From the NCBI RefSeq assembly GCF_015326965.1, contig NZ_CP017659.1, forward strand, positions 124,001 to 188,000: a stretch of DNA of 64,000 bases. Reading direction: 5' to 3'. This DNA is from Paenibacillus sp. JZ16. Lineage in GTDB: Bacteria > Bacillota > Bacilli > Paenibacillales > Paenibacillaceae. The translations under genes were made by a program, and so were the position numbers. How positions within the stretch are numbered: position 1 is the first letter of the stretch; each line of letters starts with the position of its first letter. The notes under the pieces are model-generated. The model searched no databases. It saw only the letters and a program-made list of their open reading frames with translations, and was not told where the DNA came from. Positions 35,546 to 45,574 of the stretch are shown here, one piece after another.

Positions 35546-37576
35546 ATGGCCATTGATCGCAAAAACGTGGAGCGCATTGTCGAGGCAGTCGGCGGAAAAG
35601 ACAATATCGAAGCCGCTACGCATTGCGTAACCCGATTAAGATTTGCCCTTGTGGACGACAGCAAGGTGGACTCCCAAGCCCTTGAAGCGAACGATCTGGT
35701 GAAAGGGCAGTTCTCGTCCCAGGGACAGTTTCAGGTCGTGATCGGACCGGGTCTTGTCGACCAGGTTTACAATGAAATGATGGATATCACCGGCGGAGCG
35801 AGAGTTTCGAAGGATGAAGTGAAGAACATTGCGAGCAAGAAGCAAAATCCGCTGCAGCGGGCGATCAAGACGCTTGCGGATATATTCATTCCGATTCTGC
35901 CGGCCATCGTCATGGCAGGTTTGCTGCTTGGTATCAACAATCTGCTTACGGGACCGGGTATCTTCTATGAAGGACAATCGTTGATTCAGGTCCATCCCGA
36001 GTGGGCGGACGTAGCCTCGATTATTAATCTGATTGCAAGCACTGCCTTTACTTTCCTTCCCGTTCTGATCGGATGGTCGGCGGTAAGACAGTTCGGAGGC
36101 AACCCGCTGCTCGGGATTGTACTGGGTCTGATCTTGGTAAATCCGGATCTGCTCAGCGCTTACCAGTATGCCGATGCCAAGCTGGAGGGTACGGTTCCCG
36201 TCTGGAACCTGTTCGGCTTTGAAGTGGAGAAGATCGGTTATCAAGGCCAAGTGCTGCCGGTTCTAGTCTCAGCTTATATTTTGGCCAAAATCGAGAAGTT
36301 CCTGAACAAACGCGTCCATGACTCCATTAAGCTGCTTGTTGTGGCCCCCGTGGCCCTGTTGGTGACCGGTTTCCTCGCGTTTGTTCTGGTGGGACCGATC
36401 ACGTTTGCCATCGGCAACGTCCTCACTTCAGGTCTTGTCAGCATTTTTGATTCCTTTGCCGCTCTCGGCGGCCTGATCTACGGCGGACTGTACGCGCTCC
36501 TTGTCATCACGGGGATGCATCATACCTTCCTTGCAGTGGACATTCAGCTCATCGGCAGTGAAGGCGGAACGTTCTTGTGGCCGATGCTGGCATTGTCTAA
36601 TATTGCGCAAGGTGCCGCAGCGCTGGCCATGATGTTTATCATGAAGGAACAGAAGGCGAAAGGACTTGCCGTTACCTCTTCCATCTCCGCTTTCTTGGGG
36701 GTCACAGAGCCGGCCATCTTCGGGGTCAACGTTCGTCATAAATATCCGTTTATTTTCGGCATGATCGGATCCGGAATAGCCGGTGTGCTGCTGGCTGTGA
36801 ACAACGTTCTGGCTTCATCGATCGGCGTGGGCGGGATTCCGGGATTCCTATCGATATTCCCTAACCAGTGGGGCGTCTTCTTCCTCGGCATGGCGATTGT
36901 ATTGGTCATTCCGTTCACAGGGACATTGCTGTTCGGGCGTTACCAGTTGTCCAAGCAGTCTCGACGTACAACGGAAGGGAATCCTGCTGGCTCGGATGCA
37001 ACAGAACAAGCTGTTCCAGCAGCATTGAACGGCAGTTTTCAGTCCGAGTCGTTCGACTCGTATGAATCGGCGAATAGTCCAACTATGGAAGCGGCTCAAG
37101 AAGCCGTGGTCGATATCATGGCACCGATCAAAGGGAAAGTGGTTCCCCTGTCTGAGGTGCCGGATCTTGCCTTCGCGGATAAACAGATGGGACAGGGCAT
37201 TGCCATCCTCCCGTCCGAAGGAAAAGTGTATGCTCCATTTGACGGACAAGTCGCGCATCTGATTAAGAAGAGCAAACATGCCATTATTTTGACGGATACG
37301 AACGGAGTTCAGATCCTGATTCACGTCGGTATCAACACGGTCTCCTTGAAGGGAGAGGGATTCACGGCTCACGTGGAAACAGGTGCGGAGATAAGCAAAG
37401 GGCAGCTGCTGCTTGAATTCGATATGGATCGGATTCAGAAAGCCGGTTTACCCGTCATTACGCCGGTCATTATTCCAGATGGGCAGGAACATATTCAGAA
37501 GGTTACGGAGTTTGAAAGCGAAGCGTTTCCAGGCGATACGCGAGTGCTTCAGGTGACTCTCGGTAATGGAAGCTGA
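35546..37576 (+). CDS. treP: Trehalose PTS transporter EIIBCA
   Basis: This 676-residue PTS transporter imports and phosphorylates trehalose. Domains are EIIB (1-80, phosphocysteine C27 in AATHCVTRLRF), EIIC (about 105-475, ten hydrophobic segments, with GITEP-like VTEPAIFGVN) and a fused glucose-type EIIA (about 525-665). The EIIA phospho-histidine is probably H593 in ILIHVGINTV. The TreP of B. subtilis lacks its own EIIA, so this protein is self-contained in phosphotransfer from HPr. A linker rich in Ser, Ala and Gln separates C and A. The gene follows treC by 25 bases. Confidence 0.93.
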   Translation: MAIDRKNVERIVEAVGGKDNIEAATHCVTRLRFALVDDSKVDSQALEANDLVKGQFSSQGQFQVVIGPGLVDQVYNEMMDITGGARVSKDEVKNIASKKQNPLQRAIKTLADIFIPILPAIVMAGLLLGINNLLTGPGIFYEGQSLIQVHPEWADVASIINLIASTAFTFLPVLIGWSAVRQFGGNPLLGIVLGLILVNPDLLSAYQYADAKLEGTVPVWNLFGFEVEKIGYQGQVLPVLVSAYILAKIEKFLNKRVHDSIKLLVVAPVALLVTGFLAFVLVGPITFAIGNVLTSGLVSIFDSFAALGGLIYGGLYALLVITGMHHTFLAVDIQLIGSEGGTFLWPMLALSNIAQGAAALAMMFIMKEQKAKGLAVTSSISAFLGVTEPAIFGVNVRHKYPFIFGMIGSGIAGVLLAVNNVLASSIGVGGIPGFLSIFPNQWGVFFLGMAIVLVIPFTGTLLFGRYQLSKQSRRTTEGNPAGSDATEQAVPAALNGSFQSESFDSYESANSPTMEAAQEAVVDIMAPIKGKVVPLSEVPDLAFADKQMGQGIAILPSEGKVYAPFDGQVAHLIKKSKHAIILTDTNGVQILIHVGINTVSLKGEGFTAHVETGAEISKGQLLLEFDMDRIQKAGLPVITPVIIPDGQEHIQKVTEFESEAFPGDTRVLQVTLGNGS

Positions 37577-37638
37577 CAGTTCCGATGCAGCATGTAATAG
37601 CCGCTGGAAAATGGTACAATAACTGATGGTGATAAAGG

Positions 37639-38376
37639 ATGACGAACAACATTTATTGGACGCTATACAAAGATTATGCCGACAAAATCGAAACCGGCAC
37701 TCTGCAGCCCGGCAGCAAGCTGCCCTCGGAAAACGAGCTTGCGGCAACCTATCAAATCACTAGGGAAACGGTACGCAAGGGACTCAATTTGCTGGCTCAA
37801 AACGGTTATATTCACAAGGTAAAAGGCAAAGGTTCTTTTGTGCTGGATACAGGCAGAATGAACTTCCCGGTAACGGGGCTCGTCAGTTATAAAGAGCTAG
37901 CGGAACGGCTAGGCCGAAAGAGCCGAACGATTGTATATGAGACGGATTGTGTTCCGGCCGGAGACGGAATTGCAAGGGAGCTTCAAATTCGTCCGGATCG
38001 GCTTGTATGGAGGGTCATCCGTGCCAGGGAAATCGAAGGTGAGCGCATCATTCTTGATATCGATTATTTGCTTGCCGACATCGTAACGGGTCTAACGAGA
38101 GATATTACCGGCGATTCTATCTATCAATACCTGGAGCAGGAGCTCCATTTGAAAATCAGCTACTCGAAAAAAATGATCTCCGTTGAACGAGTTACTACGA
38201 TGGACCAGTCCTATATGGATCTTGGAAACGATACTCATGTCGTCGTAGTCCGGGGCTACGTTCATCTGGAAGATACCACGCTCTTCCAGTATACGGAATC
38301 GAGGCATCGATTGGATAAATTTCAGTTCGTTGATTTTGCAAGAAGAGAAACCAATCATGATTTTGGAGAGCAATAG
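37639..38376 (+). CDS. treR: Trehalose operon repressor, GntR family
   Basis: This 245-residue GntR/HutC-family repressor has an N-terminal winged helix (about 5-72, SKLPSENELAATYQITRETVRKGL) and a C-terminal UTRA ligand-binding domain (about 90-240). TreR releases DNA on binding trehalose 6-phosphate. It is the last gene of the trehalose operon and would bind the two palindromes before treC, giving autoregulation. The start is close behind GGTGAT. The downstream terminator ends the operon. Confidence 0.93.
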   Translation: MTNNIYWTLYKDYADKIETGTLQPGSKLPSENELAATYQITRETVRKGLNLLAQNGYIHKVKGKGSFVLDTGRMNFPVTGLVSYKELAERLGRKSRTIVYETDCVPAGDGIARELQIRPDRLVWRVIRAREIEGERIILDIDYLLADIVTGLTRDITGDSIYQYLEQELHLKISYSKKMISVERVTTMDQSYMDLGNDTHVVVVRGYVHLEDTTLFQYTESRHRLDKFQFVDFARRETNHDFGEQ

Positions 38377-38387
38377 AAGTGATTATG

Positions 38388-38416
38388 CAGCCGCGAATTT
38401 CATCGCGGCTTTTTTA
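38388..38416 (+). terminator. Terminator of the trehalose operon
   Basis: GCCGCGA (38390-38396) and TCGCGGC (38403-38409) flank a six-base loop and are followed by seven T residues. Confidence 0.92.
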
Positions 38417-38563
38417 TGTTGTCTTGACACAGGCTTACCGGGGATTTGGTTAACGGGGCGATGTGCCGGAGAATAGATGGAGTGAAAGAGGGAATTTCCT
38501 TCTTGATGTTGAAGCTATCTAGTAGGGATTGTCCGATAATCAAGGTAAAGGAGCCGATAGAAC

Positions 38564-39346
38564 ATGGACTTGGGACTGACAGGAAAAGTCGTGTTAATCA
38601 CCGGAGGAAGCAGAGGGATAGGCCTTGAAACCGCGGTTACTTTTGCGTTGGAAGGGGCCAAGGTTGCGATTTGTGCACGGGATGAGGCGCAGTTAAAAGC
38701 TGCGGCAGACCATATCCGACAAGCAGCGGATATCGAAACGCTAACCATCGCAGCGGATGTTACGAAACCTGAGGATTGCATACGAGCGGTGAACGATACC
38801 GTGCAGCATTATGGACAGCTTGATATTCTGGTGAACAACGCCGGAACCGCCGCTGCCAGGCCATTTGAGCTGATCGACGACGAACAATGGGCATCGGATC
38901 TGGATCTCAAGCTGTTTGGCGCGATTCGATTTGCCCGTGCAGCTGTCCCTCATATGAGAGAGTCCGGCGGGGGTGCGATTATTAATGTCACGACATCCTG
39001 GGCCAAAACGCCGCCGGCCTCATCCATGCCAAGCAGCGTCAGCCGCGCTGCAGGGCAAGCCATGACCAAGGCCATGAGTCACGATTTGGCGAAAGACCAG
39101 ATCCGGGTAAACACCGTATGCATCGGAACGATACGCAGTGCACAGCTTGAAGCGCGTTGGAAACGTGAATCACCGGAACTCGCTTGGGAACAGTATGCCC
39201 GGGACCCGCGCCATAACATTCCGCTCGGACGTATTGGAAACACGGAAGAAGCGGCAAAGGTTATCGTATTTATGGCATCCGATGCTGCTTCCTATGTTAC
39301 AGGCACTTCCATCAATATTGACGGGGGTTCAGCTCCGTCTTTGTAA
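38564..39346 (+). CDS. SDR family NAD(P)-dependent oxidoreductase
   Basis: This is a 260-residue classical short-chain dehydrogenase. The Rossmann motif TGGSRGIG lies near residues 13-20, NNAG near 90-93, and the ending is the usual SYVTGTSINIDGG. At the catalytic positions the sequence reads TTSWAKTPPASSMPSSVSRAA. The canonical YxxxK is not present there: Ser stands where Tyr is expected and no Lys follows four residues on. The protein may therefore be catalytically impaired or use another residue. The next gene, a sugar-kinase-like protein, starts 35 bases on. AAAGGAG precedes the ATG. Confidence 0.78.
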   Translation: MDLGLTGKVVLITGGSRGIGLETAVTFALEGAKVAICARDEAQLKAAADHIRQAADIETLTIAADVTKPEDCIRAVNDTVQHYGQLDILVNNAGTAAARPFELIDDEQWASDLDLKLFGAIRFARAAVPHMRESGGGAIINVTTSWAKTPPASSMPSSVSRAAGQAMTKAMSHDLAKDQIRVNTVCIGTIRSAQLEARWKRESPELAWEQYARDPRHNIPLGRIGNTEEAAKVIVFMASDAASYVTGTSINIDGGSAPSL

Positions 39347-39381
39347 GCCGTTAGCAATTAAGAACGCGGGAGGTCTTGGAT

Positions 39382-40359
39382 GTGAAGCATGAGGTCGTGA
39401 TCGGAATCGATGGAGGTGGATCGCAAACACGCGTCATGGTCAGCGATTTGTATGGAAATATTCTCTCCTATGCCGTTGGTGGAGCCTCCTCGATACATAA
39501 AGACAGGAATGCACATAAGAATGTTCAGCAAACCATACGCATGGCACTTACCATGGCAGGCTGCAGATTGGATCAAGTCAAGGGTCTGTATGCGGGAATA
39601 GCGGGTTACGAGTCGGATCAAGACATGGAGTGGGTAACTCGTTTAACCGCGATCGAAGGACTCGGTTGCCCGAAATGGTACGTGAACGATTCTGTTGTCG
39701 CGCACACAGGTGCATTCATGGGGAATCCAGGAATCGTTGTTGTGTCGGGGACGGGATCCATGATTCTGGGAATAACCGAGCGAGAGATTCCTATCAAAAA
39801 TGTGGATTTTCACCATTACGCCGCCAGCGCAGCGAGATTTCTATCTTATGATGCTGTGTATCAGATGTTGGCCGGGAATATTCATCCATCCGATGAATCG
39901 TTGGTCCGTCAAATCCAAACCTATTGGGGAGTCGAAAATAGGGACCAGCTTCGAATGTTGGCGTTATCGGGCTTTATAGAAGATCCACAAGAGCGGGACA
40001 AGAAGTTCGGGGAGATGGCTCCACTTATCACGACAGCAGCTGAAGCTGGAAGCCCATTAGCTCGGAGCGTATGCGATGAAGGCATGAAACAAATCATGGT
40101 AGGTGTTGAGATTATAGGTTCATTTTTTAAGTCGGATCATGTATCGGTAACCGGCATCGGGAGTGTCGTAAACTGCGCTTATATGAAATCTAAGCTGATA
40201 AACAGCTTGCAATCTGGCATCAACAAGCAATATGAATTTCAGAACCCTCAATTATCGGCGGCTGCCGGCGCCGTGCTTATGGCATTTCGCAGTTTGGGTC
40301 TGCAGGTGGATTCCCAAAGGGTTGAATCCATGCGCAGGCACCCTCATGCTACATGGTAG
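39382..40359 (+). CDS. BadF/BadG-type ATPase or N-acetylglucosamine kinase-like protein
   Basis: This 325-residue protein belongs to the ASKHA family. The phosphate-1 loop is IGIDGGGSQTRV, the second phosphate loop is VSGTGSMI near 116-123, and the adenosine segment is VTGIGSVVN. Such proteins phosphorylate amino sugars such as N-acetylglucosamine, or activate radical enzymes. A GTG start at 39382 has GGGAGG eight bases before it; a TTG two codons upstream would be too close to that site. Placed after the SDR and before an MocA-type oxidoreductase, it may act in amino-sugar use. Confidence 0.8.
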   Translation: MKHEVVIGIDGGGSQTRVMVSDLYGNILSYAVGGASSIHKDRNAHKNVQQTIRMALTMAGCRLDQVKGLYAGIAGYESDQDMEWVTRLTAIEGLGCPKWYVNDSVVAHTGAFMGNPGIVVVSGTGSMILGITEREIPIKNVDFHHYAASAARFLSYDAVYQMLAGNIHPSDESLVRQIQTYWGVENRDQLRMLALSGFIEDPQERDKKFGEMAPLITTAAEAGSPLARSVCDEGMKQIMVGVEIIGSFFKSDHVSVTGIGSVVNCAYMKSKLINSLQSGINKQYEFQNPQLSAAAGAVLMAFRSLGLQVDSQRVESMRRHPHATW

Positions 40360-40676
40360 AATTCATTTTTTCATAATTTATATTATGTAAACTGAGGATC
40401 ATATGTAGTAAGAGCCCCATTTGCCTAATGATGTTCTTCTCATAAGGATGTCGTAATTTTATATATGATTTGTCGCATAGTTGGACTAAAAAAACGAGTG
40501 AGATGTGATACCTTATATGTGGATGTCATGGCAGCTAAGTTCATATCCGGAGACCGAAGAGATGTTGTGGCAGAATTACATACATAAAAGCCCGCCTGCT
40601 CTTTAAGGCGTTATGGATAGGCAGGACTTTATATTTGAAGTGATTAAAAATTAATGAAAAGTGATGGTGATGATTC
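40360..40676. other. Intergenic region with a weak hairpin
   Basis: The stretch is A+T-rich and holds a poor inverted repeat (CCTGC at 40596-40600 / GCAGG) before TTTATATT, perhaps a terminator of the upstream kinase. I see no RNA gene and no convincing promoter. Confidence 0.4.
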
Positions 40677-41759
40677 ATGTCTAAGGTGTATCGAATTGGA
40701 ATTATCGGCTGTGGCGGTATCGCAAACGGGAAGCATCTGCCGAGTTTAAGCAGATTGAACAACGTGGAGCTTGTGGCATTCTGTGATATCGTCCTTGATC
40801 GGGCAGAAGCTGCTGCTAGCAAGTACGGGATTGAGGAAGCTAAAGTGTATAGCGACTATAAAGAGCTGCTGCAGGATCAAAGCATCGATATCATTCATGT
40901 TCTGACGCCTAATGACTCGCATGCTGAAATTTCCATTGCGTCCCTTGAAGCAGGTAAGCATGTAATGTGCGAGAAACCGATGGCAAAAACCGCTGCGGAT
41001 GCCAAGCGGATGATGGAAACCGCAGAGCGCACAGGCAAGAAATTGACGATCGGATACAATAACCGATTCCGTGAAGACAGTCTTTACCTGAAACAAGTAT
41101 GCGAAGCCGGTGAGCTCGGAAATATTTATTTTGCCAAGGCTCATGCCGTACGGAGAAGAGCGGTTCCAACTTGGGGCGTGTTTTTGGATGAGGAAAAACA
41201 AGGCGGCGGGCCGCTTATCGATATCGGTACGCATGCTCTCGATTTGACCCTCTGGATGATGGATAATTACAAACCGAAGATCGTCCTCGGTACCACTTAC
41301 CATGAATTGTCTAGCAAGGAGAACGCGGCAAATGCTTGGGGGCCATGGGATCCGGAAAAATTCACCGTTGAGGATTCCGCATTCGGTATGATTGTAATGG
41401 AGAATGGCGCGACCATCATGCTGGAATCCAGCTGGGCGCTCAATACGCTGGATATCGATGAAGCTAAATGTACGCTGAGCGGTTCGGAAGGCGGAGCCGA
41501 CATGAAGAACGGTCTTCGCATCAACGGCGAGAAATTCAGTCGTCTGTACACCAACGAGATCGAATTGAATTCCGGCGGAGTGGCGTTCTATGACGGGAAG
41601 AAGGAGCAGGCTCCGGATGTTGAGATGAGAAGATGGATCGAGGCGATCGATCAGGATAAGGATCCTGTCGTAACCCCGGAACAAGCTTATGTCGTATCTC
41701 GAATTTTGGAAGCTCTCTACGAATCCGCAAAACTCGGCAAAGCCGTTTACCTGGACTAA
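40677..41759 (+). CDS. Gfo/Idh/MocA family oxidoreductase
   Basis: This 360-residue protein has an N-terminal NAD(P) Rossmann domain, with GIIGCGGIANGKHLPSL near residues 8-24 and CEKPMAK near 97-103 containing the conserved EKP lysine. A C-terminal alpha/beta domain follows, with GGGPLIDIGTHALDL and its catalytic His. Family members oxidise or reduce sugars, inositols or sugar derivatives. The substrate is not predictable. The start is ATG without a strong site (AAAAGTGATGGTG). A terminator follows closely. Confidence 0.9.
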   Translation: MSKVYRIGIIGCGGIANGKHLPSLSRLNNVELVAFCDIVLDRAEAAASKYGIEEAKVYSDYKELLQDQSIDIIHVLTPNDSHAEISIASLEAGKHVMCEKPMAKTAADAKRMMETAERTGKKLTIGYNNRFREDSLYLKQVCEAGELGNIYFAKAHAVRRRAVPTWGVFLDEEKQGGGPLIDIGTHALDLTLWMMDNYKPKIVLGTTYHELSSKENAANAWGPWDPEKFTVEDSAFGMIVMENGATIMLESSWALNTLDIDEAKCTLSGSEGGADMKNGLRINGEKFSRLYTNEIELNSGGVAFYDGKKEQAPDVEMRRWIEAIDQDKDPVVTPEQAYVVSRILEALYESAKLGKAVYLD

Positions 41760-41789
41760 GTTTAGATTTATATGATGATTTAATCATGC

Positions 41790-41817
41790 AAAAGCCCTGA
41801 TGTTCAGGGCTTTTTTT
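41790..41817 (+). terminator. Terminator after the Gfo/Idh/MocA gene
   Basis: AAAGCCCTGA and TCAGGGCTTT form a near-perfect hairpin with a tiny loop, followed by a T tract. Confidence 0.92.
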
Positions 41818-41934
41818 ATGTCGATCATATTGAATCTAGCAAAACTGTGGATAGGTGATGGGGAGGAATGGGATATAGTATAGATTAATGGGGCATAATA
41901 AGCTCATTACATCATGAAGGCAGGGTTATATGAA

Positions 41935-42450
41935 ATGATATTTATTTATAATGATTACGGTGGAACCCATACAACCTCGTTGGCAGCCGCGTATCATCTA
42001 AATAAATTACCCACGCATCGGCAGCTTACTACAGACGAGATTCTGGCGGTTGACTATTTCAATAAACTCAATACTTCCGACATGGGCAAACTCGTTTTCC
42101 ACGGGCTGGATGAGAACGGGAATCCGGTATACACACTTGGAAGGGGCTCATCCAAAGTTGTCATTCCAGCTCTAAAAAATTTGAGCCTTATCCTTCAAGA
42201 CAAATATCAGAACTCAGAGCCGATTGTATATTCCAATACTTCGCCTACCGTTCCATTGGTCATGACAATTGGGGGATTTTTAACTAAAAGATTAAAATTG
42301 AGTTTTATAGGCGATCCATTATTAATCGCAGGGGCGAAGCGGTGCTGCAGCAACATCCGTGAACTGGTTCTACATACCAAACAAACCGCAGCCTCGAGGT
42401 CTGGAACAGAGTCTGTAATCGTTATGGAGAACAAAAATTTCTCCGCATAG
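41935..42450 (+). CDS. DUF3189 family protein
   Basis: This 171-residue protein resembles the DUF3189 family of endospore formers. It begins MIFIYNDYGGTHTTSLAAAYHL and includes FHGLDENGNPVYTLGRGSS. The family has no known function and is mostly found in sporulating Firmicutes, which fits the germination operon just downstream. Two starts are possible; the ATG at 41935 matches the family N-terminus and has AGGG at a suitable distance. A terminator hairpin follows. Confidence 0.75.
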   Translation: MIFIYNDYGGTHTTSLAAAYHLNKLPTHRQLTTDEILAVDYFNKLNTSDMGKLVFHGLDENGNPVYTLGRGSSKVVIPALKNLSLILQDKYQNSEPIVYSNTSPTVPLVMTIGGFLTKRLKLSFIGDPLLIAGAKRCCSNIRELVLHTKQTAASRSGTESVIVMENKNFSA

Positions 42451-42469
42451 CTATTTGATATCCGCACTG

Positions 42470-42510
42470 AGAAGATAATCCGGGATTCCACAGGTGTATC
42501 TTCTTTTTTA
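42470..42510 (+). terminator. Terminator after the DUF3189 gene
   Basis: AGAAGATA (42470-42477) pairs with TATCTTCT (42497-42504) and is followed by T residues. The loop is long, about 19 bases. Confidence 0.65.
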
Positions 42511-42725
42511 TTAGCCCAAATATGCCTCAGCGTTTCTGTTATAGAGCTGAATCGTATGATACAAAATCACTCAATTTTCGTTCAGCCGCGTCATCCTGTG
42601 AGAGTGGATGTTATCGAAAATTCCCTTGGCCTGCTTGGTACACAGCAATGTGCATCAGACAGTTTACAGCTGGTTTTCTTCGGTAATAATGGGGGAATAG
42701 CATCTGAGAGAGGGAGGATGTTCCC

Positions 42726-44321
42726 ATGCGGTATCGAAGAAGAACCGGCCATCCCATCAATAACCGCATCAAAGATACCCTACCGGCTAACACATCGATT
42801 ACAGATCCCGATGCCTTAAGCCCGGATATACAAAGCAATCTAAACCATATCAGAGCAGCCCTTGGCAACAGCACCGATATCGTGATCAGGGAAATTCCGC
42901 TGGATGAAGAGGAGATACACTATATCGCTATCGTTTATACGGACGGTTTGGCGGATCAAAAGATCATCTCGGAATCCATCATGATGGTTGTAGCAGATAT
43001 TGCGAAATCCCGGGTCAGGGAAGATTCGGAACATTCGAAACCATTCGACGGGCAAAAGATATTAGAACAAATTTCCCTCGTCAATAATGAGATTCAGTCT
43101 ATTACCGATTATAAAAAGTTGTTCCATTCCTTATTGTCGGGAGACACCATTTTTCTGGTAGATGGATTGAATCGAGGCATCGCGGCAGGTACACGCGGTT
43201 GGAAGGACCGCGGGGTCATGGAAACATCGGCGGAGAATGTCGTCCGCGGCCCGCGCGAGTCCTTTTCGGAGTCGCTGCGTACGAATACAGCCTTGATTCG
43301 CCGGAAAATCAAGGATCCTCAACTGTGGATGGAAACGCAACAGATCGGTCGAGTGACGCAGACGGATGTCGCCATGATGTACATTAATGGCATTGCAAAC
43401 GAAAAAATTGTCGGGGAAGTCCGGACCCGGCTTGGACGAATCGATGTGGACAGCATCTTGGAGAGCGGCTATATCGAGGAGTTGATCCAGGATAAGACGT
43501 TAACTCCTTTTCCTACCGTTTATAATACCGAACGTCCGGATGTGGTTGCGTCCGAGCTGCTGGAAGGAAAAATTGCGATTATCGTGGACGGGACTCCGTT
43601 TGTTCTGATTGTTCCGGCTCTCTTTGTCTCTTTCTTGCATGCTGCGGAGGATTACTATCAGCGCGCGGATATCAGCTCTTTCCTGCGCTTGCTGCGCTAC
43701 CTGAGCATATTTATTTCTTTGCTTGGACCTTCCCTCTATGTTGCCATAACCACCTTTCATCACGAAATGCTGCCGACAAGGCTCCTGTTCGGACTGGCTG
43801 GGCAGCGTGAGCAGATCCCGTTTCCTGCCTTTGTCGAGGCGGTCCTTATGGAGGTTACCTTCGAGATCCTTCGGGAGGCAGGCGTGCGGCTGCCCAAAAA
43901 TATCGGATCGGCGATTTCCATCGTAGGCACATTGGTGATTGGGCAAGCCGCTGTTGAAGCGGGGATCATTTCGCCCGCCATGGTCATCGTGGTTGCGATC
44001 ACGGCAATTTCAAGCTTCGTCGTTCCATCCTTTAATATGTCCATTGCTTTTCGGATGCTCCGGTTTCCGTTAATGGCTCTTGCCGGATCCTTTGGCCTGT
44101 TCGGCATCTTAGTGGGGATCATCGCCCTAATTCTCCATTTGTGCAGCCTACGCTCGTTCGGCGTTCCGTACATGTCACCTTTCGCGCCGTTAATTCCGGA
44201 GGGGCAAAAAGATACGATATTGCGGCTCCCGCATTGGATGCTGCTGAGTCGCCCCCGACTGATGAATCAGAACAACCAAAAGCGCAGAAAAAGCACACCA
44301 CCCCAAAAATCGCGGGAATAG
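42726..44321 (+). CDS. Spore germination receptor A subunit (GerA family)
   Basis: This 531-residue protein belongs to the GerA/GerAA family, the A subunit of germinant receptors in the inner spore membrane. The N-terminal soluble part (about 1-285) includes SLLSGDTIFLVDG and RGPRESFSESLRTN. The second half has about five membrane segments with PFPAFVEAVLMEVTFEILREAG, a family signature. The C-terminal tail is basic. It is the first gene of a four-gene operon and has GGGAGGATG before its start. The germinant cannot be inferred. Confidence 0.93.
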   Translation: MRYRRRTGHPINNRIKDTLPANTSITDPDALSPDIQSNLNHIRAALGNSTDIVIREIPLDEEEIHYIAIVYTDGLADQKIISESIMMVVADIAKSRVREDSEHSKPFDGQKILEQISLVNNEIQSITDYKKLFHSLLSGDTIFLVDGLNRGIAAGTRGWKDRGVMETSAENVVRGPRESFSESLRTNTALIRRKIKDPQLWMETQQIGRVTQTDVAMMYINGIANEKIVGEVRTRLGRIDVDSILESGYIEELIQDKTLTPFPTVYNTERPDVVASELLEGKIAIIVDGTPFVLIVPALFVSFLHAAEDYYQRADISSFLRLLRYLSIFISLLGPSLYVAITTFHHEMLPTRLLFGLAGQREQIPFPAFVEAVLMEVTFEILREAGVRLPKNIGSAISIVGTLVIGQAAVEAGIISPAMVIVVAITAISSFVVPSFNMSIAFRMLRFPLMALAGSFGLFGILVGIIALILHLCSLRSFGVPYMSPFAPLIPEGQKDTILRLPHWMLLSRPRLMNQNNQKRRKSTPPQKSRE

Positions 44322-44347
44322 ATTATTGCAGACCAGCGGGAAAGTGA

Positions 44348-45565
44348 GTGAAATGGATGAAACGGATCACGGTGTTGATTCTCCTGCATATTGTCATCAT
44401 GCTTCTTCTAAGCGGTTGCTGGAATCGCAGGGAATTGAACGATCTGGCCATAGCGGTAGCCGCTGGGGTGGACTGGGAGGAAGGCCGCTATCGTTTAACT
44501 GTCCAGGTTGCCAATCCCGGGCAGCTCACCGCCAAAAGAAGTGGAGGTCCCCAAGCGCCTGCTACATTGTATACGGCAGAAGGGGACACTATTTTTGAAG
44601 CCTCGCGGAGGATGACACAGATCAGTCCGCGGAAAATTTATTTTTCCCATTTACGGATGTTTCTTATGGATGAGGCAATGGCAAAGGAAGGGATTGCCAA
44701 AGTTCTGGACTTGCTATCCAGGGATCATGAATTTAGACCCGATTTCTACTTGGTTGTGACCAAAGGAGCAACGGCGGAGGAAACGTTGAAAATCATGACG
44801 TCCCTGGAAACCATCCCTGCAAATAAACTTTACGAATCGCTGCAAATCTCCGAGAAGGTATGGTCACCCAGCATGGCTGTAACACTGGATGAATTGATAA
44901 GCGATATGACCAGCAGCGGCAAACACCCCGTGCTTACAGGATTGATCATAACTGGGAATCGGGACATCGGAAAAACGAAGAAGAATGTAGAAAATATTAA
45001 TACGCCAAGCCAATTGAAATATTCGGGGCTTGCCGTTTTCAAAAGGGACAAGCAGATTGGGTGGTTAAACGAGAAGGATAGCAGAGGGTATCGACTTATT
45101 ACGGGGCACGTGAAAAGCTCTGTAGATTTCATACCTTGCCGGCGGAACGATGGCAAGGTTATTGTGGAGACGCTTAGGTCCGAAACGAAGCTGAAGGGAA
45201 GAATGGTCCAATCCCGTCCTCAAATGGATATCCGTATTAATATGGAGGGAAATATCGGCTCTGTAGAGTGCGGCGGCTTGGATCTGTCTCACCCTGATAC
45301 CTTAAGAGACCTCGAAGTCCAAATGGAAGAAAGACTTACCCAAAGCTTAGAGGCGGTTATCGCTAAAGTACAAACGGAGCATAAAGTGGACATCTTCGGC
45401 TTCGGGGAAGCTTTTCGCCGTGCGCACCCGAAGGCGTGGAAAGGGATGAAGGACGAGTGGGAAGACCGATATTTTCCGAATCTCGAGACCCATATCCAGG
45501 TGGATTATAAAATCCGGCGTACAGGAACTACCAACGATTCATTTCTAAATGATATCAAGGAATGA
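44348..45565 (+). CDS. Spore germination receptor C subunit, lipoprotein (Ger(x)C family)
   Basis: This 405-residue lipoprotein of the Ger(x)C family has a signal peptide with lipobox LLSGCWNRRELNDL, in which the Cys would be lipidated. GCWNRRELNDLAI is typical of GerAC/GerBC/GerKC. The mature part has the three-domain C-subunit pattern with IYFSHLRMFLMDE in the first half. The start is GTG at 44348, with weak AAAGTGAG before it; an ATG at 44357 is an alternative. It follows the A subunit by 26 bases. Confidence 0.92.
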   Translation: MKWMKRITVLILLHIVIMLLLSGCWNRRELNDLAIAVAAGVDWEEGRYRLTVQVANPGQLTAKRSGGPQAPATLYTAEGDTIFEASRRMTQISPRKIYFSHLRMFLMDEAMAKEGIAKVLDLLSRDHEFRPDFYLVVTKGATAEETLKIMTSLETIPANKLYESLQISEKVWSPSMAVTLDELISDMTSSGKHPVLTGLIITGNRDIGKTKKNVENINTPSQLKYSGLAVFKRDKQIGWLNEKDSRGYRLITGHVKSSVDFIPCRRNDGKVIVETLRSETKLKGRMVQSRPQMDIRINMEGNIGSVECGGLDLSHPDTLRDLEVQMEERLTQSLEAVIAKVQTEHKVDIFGFGEAFRRAHPKAWKGMKDEWEDRYFPNLETHIQVDYKIRRTGTTNDSFLNDIKE

Positions 45566-45574
45566 GGCGATTTC

